A stretch of 64,000 nucleotides of DNA from Saliphagus infecundisoli (GTDB taxonomy: Archaea; Halobacteriota; Halobacteria; Halobacteriales; Natrialbaceae), in contig NZ_JAIWHV010000002.1 in NCBI RefSeq assembly GCF_020177375.1, positions 1-64,000 of the forward strand, given 5' to 3'. Shown here one piece after another: positions 8,881 to 17,110 of the stretch; position 1 is the first letter of the stretch; each line of letters starts with the position of its first letter. A model generated the notes under the pieces. That model searched no databases and was not told the DNA's origin. It was given only the letters and a program-made list of their open reading frames with translations. Made by a program: the position numbers and the translations under genes.

Positions 8881-9080
8881 ACCTATCATACGCTCGCTTA
8901 TTACGTAAACGTATTGGATATTCTATTGGTTTGGCCAGGGGATCGGGTTCAGTTATGTGAATCTTGCGATAGGAACTATCGGTGTCACCGACCCGGGTGT
9001 AAACGGCAGGCCCTCTCGCTGTTGAAAGGTGGAGTTCGGTGATCGCAACGGCTTAGTCGCTCTGTGGGACCAGTCCAAAC

Positions 9081-10343
9081 ATGACGGAGGTCCTGGCCGA
9101 CGCCCAGCAGACGATCGCCGCCTCGCCGGAGCCGGCGGCGGAGTTCCGGGCCCTCTCCCGGGAGCGCCAGCGGGAGGTCTTCGTCCAGCTCCCCGACGCC
9201 GTGCGCGAGGCGGTCGTCGCGGACATGGACGAGGACCAGCTACACGGGTTCGTCCGCCGGCTGGATCCCGACGAGGCGACCGACGCCTTAGAGGTCGCCC
9301 ACGAGGAGACCCGACAGGCGGTCCTCCGGCGGTTGGACGAGGACCGCCGCGAAGCGATCGAGTACCTCCTCGAGTTCGATCCCGAGAGCGCCGCCGGGCT
9401 CATGACCCTCGATTACGTCACCGTCGACGTCCGCCGGGGCTTCGGCGAGGTCAGGAAACGCGTCCGGCGCTACGAGGAACGCACCGGCCGTTTCCCGGTC
9501 ATCTTCGTCCTCGAGAACGGACGGCTGCTCGGGGAGTTGCCCGGACCCGCACTGGCGATGACGAACGGCGACGGCGACGCGATCGACGACTACGTTCGGG
9601 AGGTACCGACCGTGGGCTACGACAGCGACGAGGAGGTGGTCTTAGAGCGCTTCCGGGAGAACCCCGAAAGCACGGTCGCAGTGGTCGACCGAGCGGACGG
9701 CGAGGACACTGTCCTCGGGGCGATCTACGCGGAGGACCTGCTTCGGCTCATCGACGAGGAGGCGAGCAGGACCCTCTACGAGTTCACCGGCCTCACCGAG
9801 GAGGAGAGCATTCTCGACGGCCCCCTCGCGAAGGTCCGCCGGCGGTACAAGTGGCTCATCGTCAACCTCGGGACAGCGTTTCTGGCCGCCGCCGTCGTCG
9901 GCCTCTTCGAGGACACGATCGCGGCGTTCACGCTGCTCGCAGTGTACATGCCGGTCGTCGCCGGGATGGGCGGCAACGCGGGCACCCAGTCGATGGCGGT
10001 CACCGTACGCGGGATCGCGTACGGACAGGTCTCCCTGCAGACCGGGGGACGGGCGGTCGTCAACGAGATCATCGCCGGAGCCGCGAACGGGGCGATCACG
10101 GGCGCGCTCGTCGCCGCCATCGCGACGGTGTTCAACCGGAGCCCGCTGCTGGGGGTCGTCCTCGGCGTCTCGATGGTCCTGAACCTCGTCATCGCGGGCT
10201 TCTTCGGGACGGTCATCCCGCTCGTGCTCGACCGGTTCGGGATCGACCCGGCGACGTCGGCGACCATCTTCATCACGACGGCGACCGACGTGCTCGGCTT
10301 CTTCATCTTCCTCGGGCTCGCACGCGCCATCCTGGGGATCTAA
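9081..10343 (+). CDS. mgtE: MgtE-type magnesium transporter
   Basis: The 420-residue protein shows the full MgtE order: an N-terminal helical superhelix (1-115), two CBS domains (about 118-235), a connecting helix, then five membrane helices (about 265-420). The signature PVVAGMGGNAGTQS lies at the pore region. MgtE channels admit Mg2+ and close when Mg2+ binds the N and CBS domains. It is slightly shorter than many bacterial homologues. Its 3' end lies 32 bp from the convergent regulator gene. I saw no Mg2+ riboswitch in the 200-bp leader region. Confidence 0.93.
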   Translation: MTEVLADAQQTIAASPEPAAEFRALSRERQREVFVQLPDAVREAVVADMDEDQLHGFVRRLDPDEATDALEVAHEETRQAVLRRLDEDRREAIEYLLEFDPESAAGLMTLDYVTVDVRRGFGEVRKRVRRYEERTGRFPVIFVLENGRLLGELPGPALAMTNGDGDAIDDYVREVPTVGYDSDEEVVLERFRENPESTVAVVDRADGEDTVLGAIYAEDLLRLIDEEASRTLYEFTGLTEEESILDGPLAKVRRRYKWLIVNLGTAFLAAAVVGLFEDTIAAFTLLAVYMPVVAGMGGNAGTQSMAVTVRGIAYGQVSLQTGGRAVVNEIIAGAANGAITGALVAAIATVFNRSPLLGVVLGVSMVLNLVIAGFFGTVIPLVLDRFGIDPATSATIFITTATDVLGFFIFLGLARAILGI

Positions 10344-10375
10344 CCGGCGATCCCTACCGCACGCTCGCCGACCGG

Positions 10376-11122
10376 CTACACTTTGTGACGGAAGGCCCGG
10401 AGCGCGTTCCGTCCGGTCTCGGTCAGCGACACCTGTTTCGATCGCCCGACGGACTCGATCCGTACGTAACCGTTCCCGACGAGCGGGTCGAGGATCCGGT
10501 TGTTCAACAGCGCGAACTTGGCCTTGTCGTTCGCCGGGTCCGTGGTCGTCAGGAAAGCGAGTTCCTCCTCCTCGGCGAAGTCGATCAGGTCGCTCTTCTT
10601 GGGCGTCGAGACGGCGTCGTCGGCCGAATCGACGTAGTCGAGCACCCGGACCTGGTCGGCCGTCGGCGTCTCGAGGGGATAAGAGGGGAGTCGTTCGGCC
10701 ATCTCCATTCCCTCCGTCCGCGGGGTCTCCGCGACCGGATGGGACGCCGACTCGGGATGGACGTGATAGCCGCTCGCGTCGGTCGCCATGCACGCGAGCG
10801 CCGCGCCGATCGCGGCCAGTTTCGGCCCGCTCGAGACGTTGACCCGCACGATGTCCTCGCCGCAGGCGTCGATGATCGTCGTCGTCCGCCCGAGCACGTC
10901 GTAGACGTCCCGGAGGTCGACGCCGTGGGTCTCGACGGCGATCCCCCCTCCTTCGAGCGTGTCCGCGATCCGGTCGTGGTACGACGCCCGTTCGGCTCCC
11001 TCGAGGAGATGGACCGTGTCGGCGCCGTACTCGATCGCCGGCTCGGTGATCCGGTCGGCCTCGTAGCCGACCGGGGCGACGTGGACCTCATCGATCGATC
11101 GAAGTTCGGGATCGCCGCTCAT
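10376..11122 (-). CDS. HFX_2341-type (DUF6293) regulator: CARF-like domain plus winged helix
   Basis: The 248-residue protein combines a Rossmann-like N-terminal domain (about 1-130) with a C-terminal winged helix (about 155-248). The N-terminal half has the (VHVAPVGYE)...(VNVSSGPKLAAIGAALA) pattern of the HFX_2341 family, which is related to CARF domains that sense cyclic nucleotides in CRISPR systems. No CRISPR array or cas gene is in the window, so this is probably a stand-alone ligand-responsive transcription factor. It is transcribed away from a small winged-helix gene, and the shared ~97-bp promoter holds several copies of an ATAGTAT element (a separate entry). Confidence 0.85.
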   Translation of the reverse strand: MSGDPELRSIDEVHVAPVGYEADRITEPAIEYGADTVHLLEGAERASYHDRIADTLEGGGIAVETHGVDLRDVYDVLGRTTTIIDACGEDIVRVNVSSGPKLAAIGAALACMATDASGYHVHPESASHPVAETPRTEGMEMAERLPSYPLETPTADQVRVLDYVDSADDAVSTPKKSDLIDFAEEEELAFLTTTDPANDKAKFALLNNRILDPLVGNGYVRIESVGRSKQVSLTETGRNALRAFRHKV

Positions 11123-11127
11123 TTTGA

Positions 11128-11179
11128 ATAGTATAGAGAGTACAGATACTATAATAGTATCTATTTTTTAGATAGTATC
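11128..11179. promoter_or_regulatory. Palindrome array in the divergent promoter of two regulators
   Basis: A perfect 17-bp palindrome, gatactataatagtatc (11145-11161), is flanked by further ATAGTAT half-sites at 11128-11134 and 11172-11178, the last inside gatagtatc. The stretch is strikingly A+T-rich in a G+C-rich chromosome and also contains the likely TATA elements of both genes. It probably binds one of the two adjacent regulators (autoregulation). The binding protein is an inference. Confidence 0.65.
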
Positions 11180-11218
11180 CGGATAGAATTGAATAGACTA
11201 CTGCCCGGATATCCGTCC

Positions 11219-11557
11219 ATGCCACGCGAGGCAAACCGATCACGGTACCGGGACGCGGGGGAGCAAGCCCCCCAGCTCCTGGATCTGGTGGGAGACGAGT
11301 ACACCCGCGAAGTGCTGTGTGCGATCGCAGAGCAACCCCGGAGTGCGACCGAGGTGGCCGCGGCGACGTCCGTGTCGAAGCCCACGGCGTTCCGGCGGCT
11401 AGATCGCTTGGAGGAGTTCGGACTCGTCGAGGGGGTGACGGTGATCGACCCCGAACACGGCCACCACCACGAGCGGTTCCGGGCGACGTTCAGGGGGGCC
11501 GTCGTGGAGTTCGGGAGCGAGGGGTTCTCGGTCGTCCTCGAGACCGACCCGGAGTGA
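11219..11557 (+). CDS. Winged-helix (ArsR-like) DNA-binding protein
   Basis: The 112-residue protein is a single winged helix. Residues ~20-75 carry the helix-turn-helix (SATEVAAATSVSKPTAFRRL) and a wing follows, ending in a His-rich turn (DPEHGHHHERF) and a C-terminal strand with GAVVEF. The ATG at 11219 was chosen over a TTG 30 nt upstream because the latter would lie in the operator region. The His cluster could bind metal, but no Cys is present for an ArsR-type site. It diverges from the CARF-like regulator. Confidence 0.8.
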   Translation: MPREANRSRYRDAGEQAPQLLDLVGDEYTREVLCAIAEQPRSATEVAAATSVSKPTAFRRLDRLEEFGLVEGVTVIDPEHGHHHERFRATFRGAVVEFGSEGFSVVLETDPE

Positions 11558-11620
11558 CCGTCGAAGAACGGGGCGGGTGCTCGCCGGGTCGAAACACGGA
11601 AAGAACCGACGGGACCGCCT

Positions 11621-11655
11621 CTCGTATCTTCACCTTGTCGCCAGAGACACTTAAA
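11621..11655 (-). promoter_or_regulatory. Duplicated promoter-like element, copy 1
   Basis: On the minus strand tttaagtg is followed by a segment shared with 12448-12483 (gcgacaaggtg, agatacgag). The TTTAAG motif is a plausible TATA box, but the gene downstream on this strand is none: it points into the 3' end of the winged-helix gene, so it would drive an antisense transcript. Confidence 0.45.
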
Positions 11656-11660
11656 GAGAG

Positions 11661-12392
11661 TCAGGCCGAGGAGCCGACCCCGAGTTCGGGCAGGCTGGGG
11701 TCCCGGTAGGGGTTCCGTCCGTAGACGGCGCCGCCGAGGTCCTGATCGTCGAGTTGCTCGCGCAGGGTCCGCCGGAGCCGGTTCAGGCTCGTCACGTCGA
11801 GGCCGTGGTCCGCACAGAGCGAGACGAACTCCTCGTCGTCGGTGATCGACTCGAACCGGTCGTACAGCGCCGCGAGCCGGTCGGGGGACTGCTCGCCGAT
11901 CCAGTCGTCGTCGTGGAGGCCGAGGTGGCGCTCGCGCTCGAGGTCGACGACGTGGCGGATCACCACCAGCGCGACCGTGGGGATCGCCCGCTGGCTGCCG
12001 AACGCGGTGAGATCGAGGTCGACCATGATCCCGATCGCGCGGTCGCGCTGCCAGGGGGTGAGCTCGAGGCGGCCACACAGCGCGTGGGTGAGTCGGAGCT
12101 TCTCCAGGCGATGGGCCCGCGCGCTGTAGCCCTCCATCGCGGGGTGGCGCTCGTCGTGGAGCCGCCGGACGTTCTCGCTTACGTCCTCGAGGGGCGAGCT
12201 CGCGCGGCCGATCCGGGTCGCACTTGGCGTGACCAGTCCCCAGCGGCGCGTGGTCTCGTCGCGCTGGAGGTCCGCACGCGCGACCGTACTGTCGCCGGGC
12301 CGCCGGCTGAGCGGGGCGTCGTCGGTCTCCCTGCGGGGCGCGTGTGCCTCGCCCGGAGTCGGCCGGGCCAGGTCGGTCTCCTCGTCGCTCAT
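11661..12392 (-). CDS. Haloarchaeal RNA polymerase subunit epsilon-like protein
   Basis: The 243-residue protein resembles the haloarchaeal family annotated as DNA-directed RNA polymerase subunit epsilon. The recognisable pattern is WGLVTPSATRIGRAS, then LRLTHALC, TPWQRDRA, DLTAFGSQRAIP and a C-terminal GRNPYRDP. The helical core reads like a cyclin fold. The first ~70 residues are polar and variable. The ATG at 12392 lies 3' of a TTTAAG promoter at 12478-12483. Family function is poorly defined, with association with RNA polymerase assumed by name. Identification is from memory of the family. Confidence 0.65.
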   Translation of the reverse strand: MSDEETDLARPTPGEAHAPRRETDDAPLSRRPGDSTVARADLQRDETTRRWGLVTPSATRIGRASSPLEDVSENVRRLHDERHPAMEGYSARAHRLEKLRLTHALCGRLELTPWQRDRAIGIMVDLDLTAFGSQRAIPTVALVVIRHVVDLERERHLGLHDDDWIGEQSPDRLAALYDRFESITDDEEFVSLCADHGLDVTSLNRLRRTLREQLDDQDLGGAVYGRNPYRDPSLPELGVGSSA

Positions 12393-12734
12393 CACGACCC
12401 CGTACCCGCTGCTCGTAGTTGAAAGTATGGCTCCCCGGAGAACGTCCCTCGTATCTCCACCTTGTCGCGAGAAGTACTTAAACGACCGCGGGGCGGAGAC
12501 CGTCAGTGGCCGACCGACGCGCCCGGATTGATCGTCGGGCGTCGCTTTCGAGGATGGCGACAAAAGCGAGAGATGAGGGTGACGTGAGTGGCGTCACGTG
12601 CCGGCTGTCTGGAGGGCCGACGTGTCGATAACCTATCCATACCACCATAACTGTTTGGATGGTGAATACGTTCGGGTCGACAACACGTTCCGGCCGACTC
12701 GAGTCGGTGTCGAGCGAGACCCACGCCACTCCGG
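12393..12734. other. Intergenic stretch without a gene
   Basis: Apart from the promoter copy at 12448-12483 it holds a 6-bp inverted repeat (caccat at 12643-12648, atggtg at 12659-12664) in a locally A+T-rich patch. I see no credible coding frame. The patch may be part of a 3' region for the convergently placed ABC exporter. Confidence 0.5.
12448..12483 (-). promoter_or_regulatory. Duplicated promoter-like element, copy 2 (drives the epsilon-like gene)
   Basis: Minus-strand tttaagtacttctcgcgaca is followed by aggtggagatacgag, nearly the same as the copy at 11621-11655. The TATA-like TTTAAG would place transcription initiation near 12453, giving a ~60-nt leader for the downstream gene. Confidence 0.55.
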
Positions 12735-14663
12735 CTATCGGCTCTCCTCGGGGAGCGCACCGCTTCGTTCGAGAAACTCCCGGGGAAGATCGTCGACGTC
12801 GCCGACCTGGACGCTCCACAGCGTCGCATAGAGCCCGTCGCGCTCGAGTAAGTCCTCGTGGGTGCCCGACTCGACGAGTTCGCCGTCGTCCAGCACGAGG
12901 ATCCGGTCGGCGTCCCGGACCGTCGAGAGTCGGTGAGCGATCGCGAACGTCGTCCGCTCGGCGATCAGCTCCTCTAGGCTGTTCTGGATCACGGCCTCGG
13001 TCTCGTTGTCGACGTGGCTCGTCGCCTCGTCGAGAATCAGGATCTCGGGGTCCTCAAGGATCGCGCGGGCGATCGATATTCGCTGGCGCTGGCCGCCCGA
13101 CAGCTTCACGCCGCGCTCGCCGACCATCGTCTCGTAGCCCTCGGGGAGGCGCCGGACGAACTCGTGGGCGCCGGCGACCCGGGCGGCCTCCCGGACCTCC
13201 CGGTCGTCGACGTTCTCCAGGCCGTAGGCGATGTTCTCCCGGACGGTGCCGTAGAAGAGGTAGGGGTCCTGGCTCACGTAGCCAATCGAGCGCCTGAGGC
13301 TCCGGGGGTCGATCTCCCGGACGTCGTGGCCGTCGATGCGGACCGAGCCGCCGTCGACGTCGTACAGCCGCATCAGGAGCTTCATCAGCGTCGACTTCCC
13401 CGCGCCCGTCGGCCCCACGAGCCCGACGTAGTCGCCGGCCCCGACCTCGAAGGAGACGTCCCGGACGACCGGCCCGTCGTCGTCGCCGGCGCGGTCGGCC
13501 TCGTAGGCAAAGGAGACGTTCCGGTACTCGACGTCGCCCTCGGCGGGTTCGAGGACGGTCGATCCCTCGTCGGCACGGATCGCGGGCTCGGAGTCGAGCA
13601 GCCCGACGATGCGCTCGCCGGCGGCCTCGGCGTACTGGTAGTCGTTGAGGATCTGGCCGAAGTTTCGCATCGGATAGATGAACCGCCGGGTGTAGGAGAG
13701 AAACATGACCAGGGTGCCGGCGGTGAGCGAGCCGGCGAAGAAGGGGTGGGGCGAGCCGAACATCACCCACCAGCCGCCGACCAGGAAGGTCGCGACGTAG
13801 CCCGCAGCCGTGATGAGCCGGATCGTCGGGAAGAACTTGATCCGGGTCGTGATCGCGTCCCAGTTCGAATCGAGATACTCCCGGGAGGCATCCGCGACCC
13901 GGTCGGTCTCGAACTCCTCGCGGTTGTAGGCCTTGACGACCGTGAGCCCGCCGACGTTGTTCTCCAGGCGGGAGTTCAGCCGGCCGACCGCCGAGCGGAC
14001 GTCCTGGTACTTGGGGTGGATCAGCGCCACGAACCGGTAGCTCACGTACGCAAGCACCGGGATCACGAGCGTCGGGATGATCCCCAGCCGCCAGTTGATC
14101 GCGAGCATCACCGCGCCCATCCCGCCGACGCGGACGACGATCCGGATCCCCTGGTTGAAGCTATCGGTGAGAAAGCCCTCGAGCTGGTTGACGTCGTTGT
14201 TCAACACGCTCATCACCTCGCCGGTCTGTTTGTCGTCGAAAAACCCCATCCCACGGCGTTGCATCGCGTCGTAGGTGTCGACCCGGACCTCGTGTTGGAA
14301 CCGCTGGGCGAAGGCGTTCCAACACCAGTCGTTGACCCAGCCCAGCCCGGCCTCGAGGACGTAGGAGGCCGCGAGCAGGGAGAGGACGAGGAGCAACTGC
14401 TCGCCGGGATCGGCCGGAAGCAGGCCGTCGGGGATCCCCCAGAGGGAGAACGCACGCTCGTCGAAGAACAGCGAGTCGATCGCGACCGCCAGGACGTACG
14501 CCGGAACGAGCTCCATCGCCCGCGAGAGCACGCTCGCGACCCCGCCGACGCCGAAGAGGAGGAGGTTGTCGCGGCCGTACGTACGGAACATCCCGGCGAT
14601 CGCGTTCGTCTCCGTGGCCCTGATCCCGTCGAGCGAGCCGTCGGCCGGGGCGTCGGCTGACAT
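12735..14663 (-). CDS. ABC exporter, fused permease and ATPase (MdlB/MsbA type)
   Basis: The 642-residue half-transporter has a membrane domain with six helices (about 35-340) followed by an ATPase domain (about 378-635). Walker A is GPTGAGKST at ~417-425, the signature LSGGQRQRIS begins at 521, Walker B with DEATS is at ~541-548, and the H-loop His is in AIAHRLS. It works as a homo- or heterodimer. The substrate (lipid, drug or peptide) cannot be read from sequence. No partner half-transporter is adjacent, suggesting a homodimer. Confidence 0.92.
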   Translation of the reverse strand: MSADAPADGSLDGIRATETNAIAGMFRTYGRDNLLLFGVGGVASVLSRAMELVPAYVLAVAIDSLFFDERAFSLWGIPDGLLPADPGEQLLLVLSLLAASYVLEAGLGWVNDWCWNAFAQRFQHEVRVDTYDAMQRRGMGFFDDKQTGEVMSVLNNDVNQLEGFLTDSFNQGIRIVVRVGGMGAVMLAINWRLGIIPTLVIPVLAYVSYRFVALIHPKYQDVRSAVGRLNSRLENNVGGLTVVKAYNREEFETDRVADASREYLDSNWDAITTRIKFFPTIRLITAAGYVATFLVGGWWVMFGSPHPFFAGSLTAGTLVMFLSYTRRFIYPMRNFGQILNDYQYAEAAGERIVGLLDSEPAIRADEGSTVLEPAEGDVEYRNVSFAYEADRAGDDDGPVVRDVSFEVGAGDYVGLVGPTGAGKSTLMKLLMRLYDVDGGSVRIDGHDVREIDPRSLRRSIGYVSQDPYLFYGTVRENIAYGLENVDDREVREAARVAGAHEFVRRLPEGYETMVGERGVKLSGGQRQRISIARAILEDPEILILDEATSHVDNETEAVIQNSLEELIAERTTFAIAHRLSTVRDADRILVLDDGELVESGTHEDLLERDGLYATLWSVQVGDVDDLPREFLERSGALPEESR

Positions 14664-14806
14664 CCGTCCCCGAGACGACTGCCGGCACCGTCAAAACGGT
14701 ATCCTTCCCGGTGGAGACGCCCGGTTGTGGCGGGTCCCGCGGCTCCGGGGCCGATCGGCGGCGTCGGCTACCGCCCTGCCGGCGGGCCGGTCGCGGTTCG
14801 GCCGCC

Positions 14807-14968
14807 TTAGTCCGCGGCGCTCCCACGAGAGGCGCTCTTCACCGTCGGCGCTCCGGCGCCCCCCTCATCCGAATCGGCGTGTCTGGCACGGATGTGGGCC
14901 TTCATCGGCCGGTAGTCGGTCTCCCCGATCTCGAACACGCGGTCACAGAACGGACACTGCTGGTACAT
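14807..14968 (-). CDS. Small C2H2 zinc-finger protein
   Basis: The 53-residue protein has one classical finger: CPFC, a 17-residue spacer, then HIRARH. Such single-finger proteins are abundant in haloarchaea and at least one (Brz in Halobacterium) regulates transcription. The ATG at 14968 immediately precedes the finger; longer upstream frames are Arg/Ser/Pro-rich and look like non-coding translation. The C-terminal ~20 residues are low complexity. Confidence 0.65.
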   Translation of the reverse strand: MYQQCPFCDRVFEIGETDYRPMKAHIRARHADSDEGGAGAPTVKSASRGSAAD

Positions 14969-15086
14969 CCTTCCCTGTGTGAACGTATGACATCCTACTA
15001 CTTCCCTCTTTTGCTCGTCGAACCGGTCGCCTCCGTCGGGAGGCGGCCGACGAGGGGACGGCGACGGACGAGGAGATGACGGTCGC

Positions 15087-15635
15087 CTACGTCGAGCGAG
15101 TGGCTCGGCGGAGGACCCGCTCGACCGTCCCCAGCCCGGGGCGTCCGTCCCGATGCCACGCGAGGAGGGCGGCCCCCGCGAGAGCGAACTCGAGGAGGAA
15201 CCACGGCTCGCCGAGCGAGCCCGCAAGCAGGTCGGCGAGCGTCGGCGCGCCCTCCTCGTACTCGGTGACGGGGACGACGGGGTACAGCAGGTAGTTCACT
15301 TCCGTCCCCGACCAGAGTGCCGGGACGGAGTCGACGAGAGGGTGCGAGACCGCACCGATCCCGAAGGCGACCCCCAGTTCCGCCCGTCCCCGTCGCCTGG
15401 CCAGCCAGTAGACCGCGAGACAGATCGGAACGACGACGAGCAGCGAGTGTCCGAGGCTCCGGCCCGTCGGGAGGACCCCGGCGTACCACGCTAGGGGCTT
15501 GTCCACGAGGTCGGGAGCCTGGGTTCCGACGAGCAGGGCGACCGTCGGGAGCGTCGCCAGACGCCCGCCAAACCGGGCGCGCGCCGACAGCGAGTAGAGC
15601 AGATAGCCGACCGCGGCGTGTCCGAGCGGCCACAT
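15087..15635 (-). CDS. YdjM/DUF457-type membrane-bound metal-dependent hydrolase-like protein
   Basis: The 182-residue protein has four to five membrane helices. It carries the family's histidine and aspartate pattern: GHAAVGYLLYS at the start, GTQAPDLVDK near 40, GHSLLVV near 62 and SHPLVDSVP near 98. These residues are thought to bind a metal at the membrane face, but the reaction is not established. A second relative lies at 54234-54743. Confidence 0.8.
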   Translation of the reverse strand: MWPLGHAAVGYLLYSLSARARFGGRLATLPTVALLVGTQAPDLVDKPLAWYAGVLPTGRSLGHSLLVVVPICLAVYWLARRRGRAELGVAFGIGAVSHPLVDSVPALWSGTEVNYLLYPVVPVTEYEEGAPTLADLLAGSLGEPWFLLEFALAGAALLAWHRDGRPGLGTVERVLRRATRST

Positions 15636-15747
15636 ACCCCTCCGTTGGCGACGGCGGGAAAGTATCTGTCCATCGGCGCCACGCCGCGGTGACCCGTTGG
15701 CGTTCGGGAACGTTTAATACGCCGACGTAGTTGGAAGCGCACGGGCA

Positions 15748-15951
15748 ATGGACTGGACTCTCGGTCGGGCTCTCGCGGCCCTCGTCGGTGGGATCGTCGT
15801 GACCACCGCGACGGTCGCCGTCGTGAGCGGAAACCCCGTCGCTTCCTACGTTCTCAACCGCAACTTCGCCCTTGGGACCGCGTGCATGCTACTTGGTGTC
15901 GTGCTCATCTGGTACCAACGCCCCGATCCCGACGAGGAGCCCTCGAGCTGA
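15748..15951 (+). CDS. Small two-helix membrane protein
   Basis: The 67-residue protein has two hydrophobic helices (about 8-28 and 40-58) with a short polar loop and an acidic C-terminus. A TTTAATAC box 30 bp upstream of the ATG fits a leaderless transcript, which supports the start. The function is unknown. It lies next to another membrane gene in the same direction. Confidence 0.65.
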   Translation: MDWTLGRALAALVGGIVVTTATVAVVSGNPVASYVLNRNFALGTACMLLGVVLIWYQRPDPDEEPSS

Positions 15952-16003
15952 ACCGGGTCCCGACCCGGACCTCGACCGGAGCAGGAACGGCGTGATAGCT
16001 ATT

Positions 16004-16018
16004 TGGTACCACGTACCA
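16004..16018. promoter_or_regulatory. 15-bp palindromic operator candidate
   Basis: The sequence tggtaccacgtacca is a perfect 6+3+6 inverted repeat lying 12 bp before the ATG of the next gene and just downstream of an A+T-rich box (atagctattt). A repressor bound here would cover the transcription start. The regulator is unknown. Confidence 0.55.
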
Positions 16019-16029
16019 TAGTGGTTCGT

Positions 16030-16545
16030 ATGGCAACCGACACTCTCCGCGAGGGCGTGTACGGGTCGATGTCGGCCACGTGGGGCGCGGGAGCAGCGGG
16101 CGGGCTCGTCGGCGGGGTCGGTATGGGGATCGTCCTCCATCTGGGCGCGAACATGATGCCCCTGATCGGGACCCTCTACGGGTGGCCGACGGTGCTCGGC
16201 GGCTGGCTCGGCCATCTGATCAACAGCGTCCTGCTCGGGCTGGTGTTCGCCGCGCTCGTTTCGCGCTGGCGGATCCACGACCGGATCTCGAACGTCGGCG
16301 AGTGGGCAATCACCGGCGTCCTCTACGCGGTCGCGATCGGACTGGTAACGGGCGGGATCATGCTCCCGATCACGGTGAACCTGATGGGGACCACCGACCT
16401 GCCGGAGCCGTTGCTCCCGGTCCCCGGTTTCGTCGGCGGGCTCCTCGTCGCCTTCTCGGCCGGTGTCGCCCACCTGGTGTACGGACTGCTGCTCGGAACG
16501 ATCTACGGACGCGTCCACACGAGGGCCGTCGCCCGCCGGCCTTAG
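16030..16545 (+). CDS. Polytopic membrane protein of unknown function
   Basis: The protein has 171 residues from the ATG at 16030, with about four glycine-rich membrane helices (residues ~20-40, 55-75, 95-120 and 135-158). The pattern is that of small haloarchaeal integral membrane proteins sometimes labelled histidine-kinase-associated, and I cannot assign a role. The start was placed after the palindrome at 16004-16018, since the longer frame would translate the likely operator. A hairpin (agatac gtca gtatct, 16544-16559) follows the stop. Confidence 0.65.
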   Translation: MATDTLREGVYGSMSATWGAGAAGGLVGGVGMGIVLHLGANMMPLIGTLYGWPTVLGGWLGHLINSVLLGLVFAALVSRWRIHDRISNVGEWAITGVLYAVAIGLVTGGIMLPITVNLMGTTDLPEPLLPVPGFVGGLLVAFSAGVAHLVYGLLLGTIYGRVHTRAVARRP

Positions 16546-16559
16546 ATACGTCAGTATCT
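16544..16559. terminator. Short inverted repeat after the membrane gene
   Basis: A perfect 6-bp stem with a 4-nt loop overlaps the stop codon of the upstream gene and abuts the transposon right end. It has no T-run, so a terminator role is uncertain. Confidence 0.35.
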
Positions 16560-16632
16560 GCAAAGCGCGTCGTTGAAACAGGAAGCCCTCCCTGCAAGCG
16601 CGAGCCGTCAGGCGAGCGATAGGGTAGTTCAC
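16558..16632 (+). mobile_element. Solo right end of an IS1341-type element (orphan omega-RNA scaffold)
   Basis: The segment from ctgcaaagcgcgt through gttgaaacaggaagcc and gcaagcgcgagcc to ttcac closely matches the right end of the truncated tnpB element near 54.1-54.24 kb, with one internal deletion. There is no tnpB in front of it. The terminal TCA at 16629-16631 is also the stop codon (TGA) of the convergent gene on the other strand. Confidence 0.75.
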
Positions 16633-16958
16633 ACGACGAACTCCGCGCGCTCCTCGACGTCTGCCTCCATCGTGTTCAGGGCCGCGACCACGGTATACGT
16701 CCCCGGCTCCGACGGGGCCCAGCTCTCCGTGTACGTGCTTGATTCCCCCGGCACGAACGTCTCGGTCCGGAGCGCCTGAGTGAACAGCCGGCCGTCGCTC
16801 CAGCGCCAGCACTCCTCCCCGTCGCGGGAAATCGAGAAATCGGCCTCGAGCCCGCTCCGGAAGGTCACTTCGCGGGGCTCGTCGCCGGTGTTCGTGACGG
16901 TGAGGGTAAGCGCGACCGGATCGCCGGACTCGACTTCGAGGTCGGCGTCGAGGGCCAT
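16629..16958 (-). CDS. BsuPI-type (intracellular proteinase inhibitor-like) domain protein
   Basis: The 109-residue all-beta protein matches the BsuPI pattern: LTLTVTNTGDEPREVTFRSG near the start, a FSISRDGEECWRWSDG turn, then FVPGESSTYTESWAPSEPGT. The family is an immunoglobulin-like fold first seen in a Bacillus protease inhibitor, and in archaea its role is unproven. No signal peptide is visible, so it is probably cytoplasmic. Its stop codon lies in the tip of a transposon right end, so its native 3' end may have been replaced. Confidence 0.8.
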   Translation of the reverse strand: MALDADLEVESGDPVALTLTVTNTGDEPREVTFRSGLEADFSISRDGEECWRWSDGRLFTQALRTETFVPGESSTYTESWAPSEPGTYTVVAALNTMEADVEERAEFVV

Positions 16959-17110
16959 GGGCCGAGAACGGGGAGACCCGGTAAAGTCCTTGGCCCGAGC
17001 GCCGCGTTCGACAGGTCCTCCGGCCGTTCACGGCCACGAAACCACACTACGGCGTCGATGGCGTGGATGCAACCCGCGGCCTTTTGGTCCGCCCCGCCCT
17101 CTATACGACA

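Noticed and set aside
8881-9080. Mg2+ riboswitch before mgtE
   Set aside because: No conserved M-box or ykkC-like structure is visible and such riboswitches are not expected in haloarchaea.
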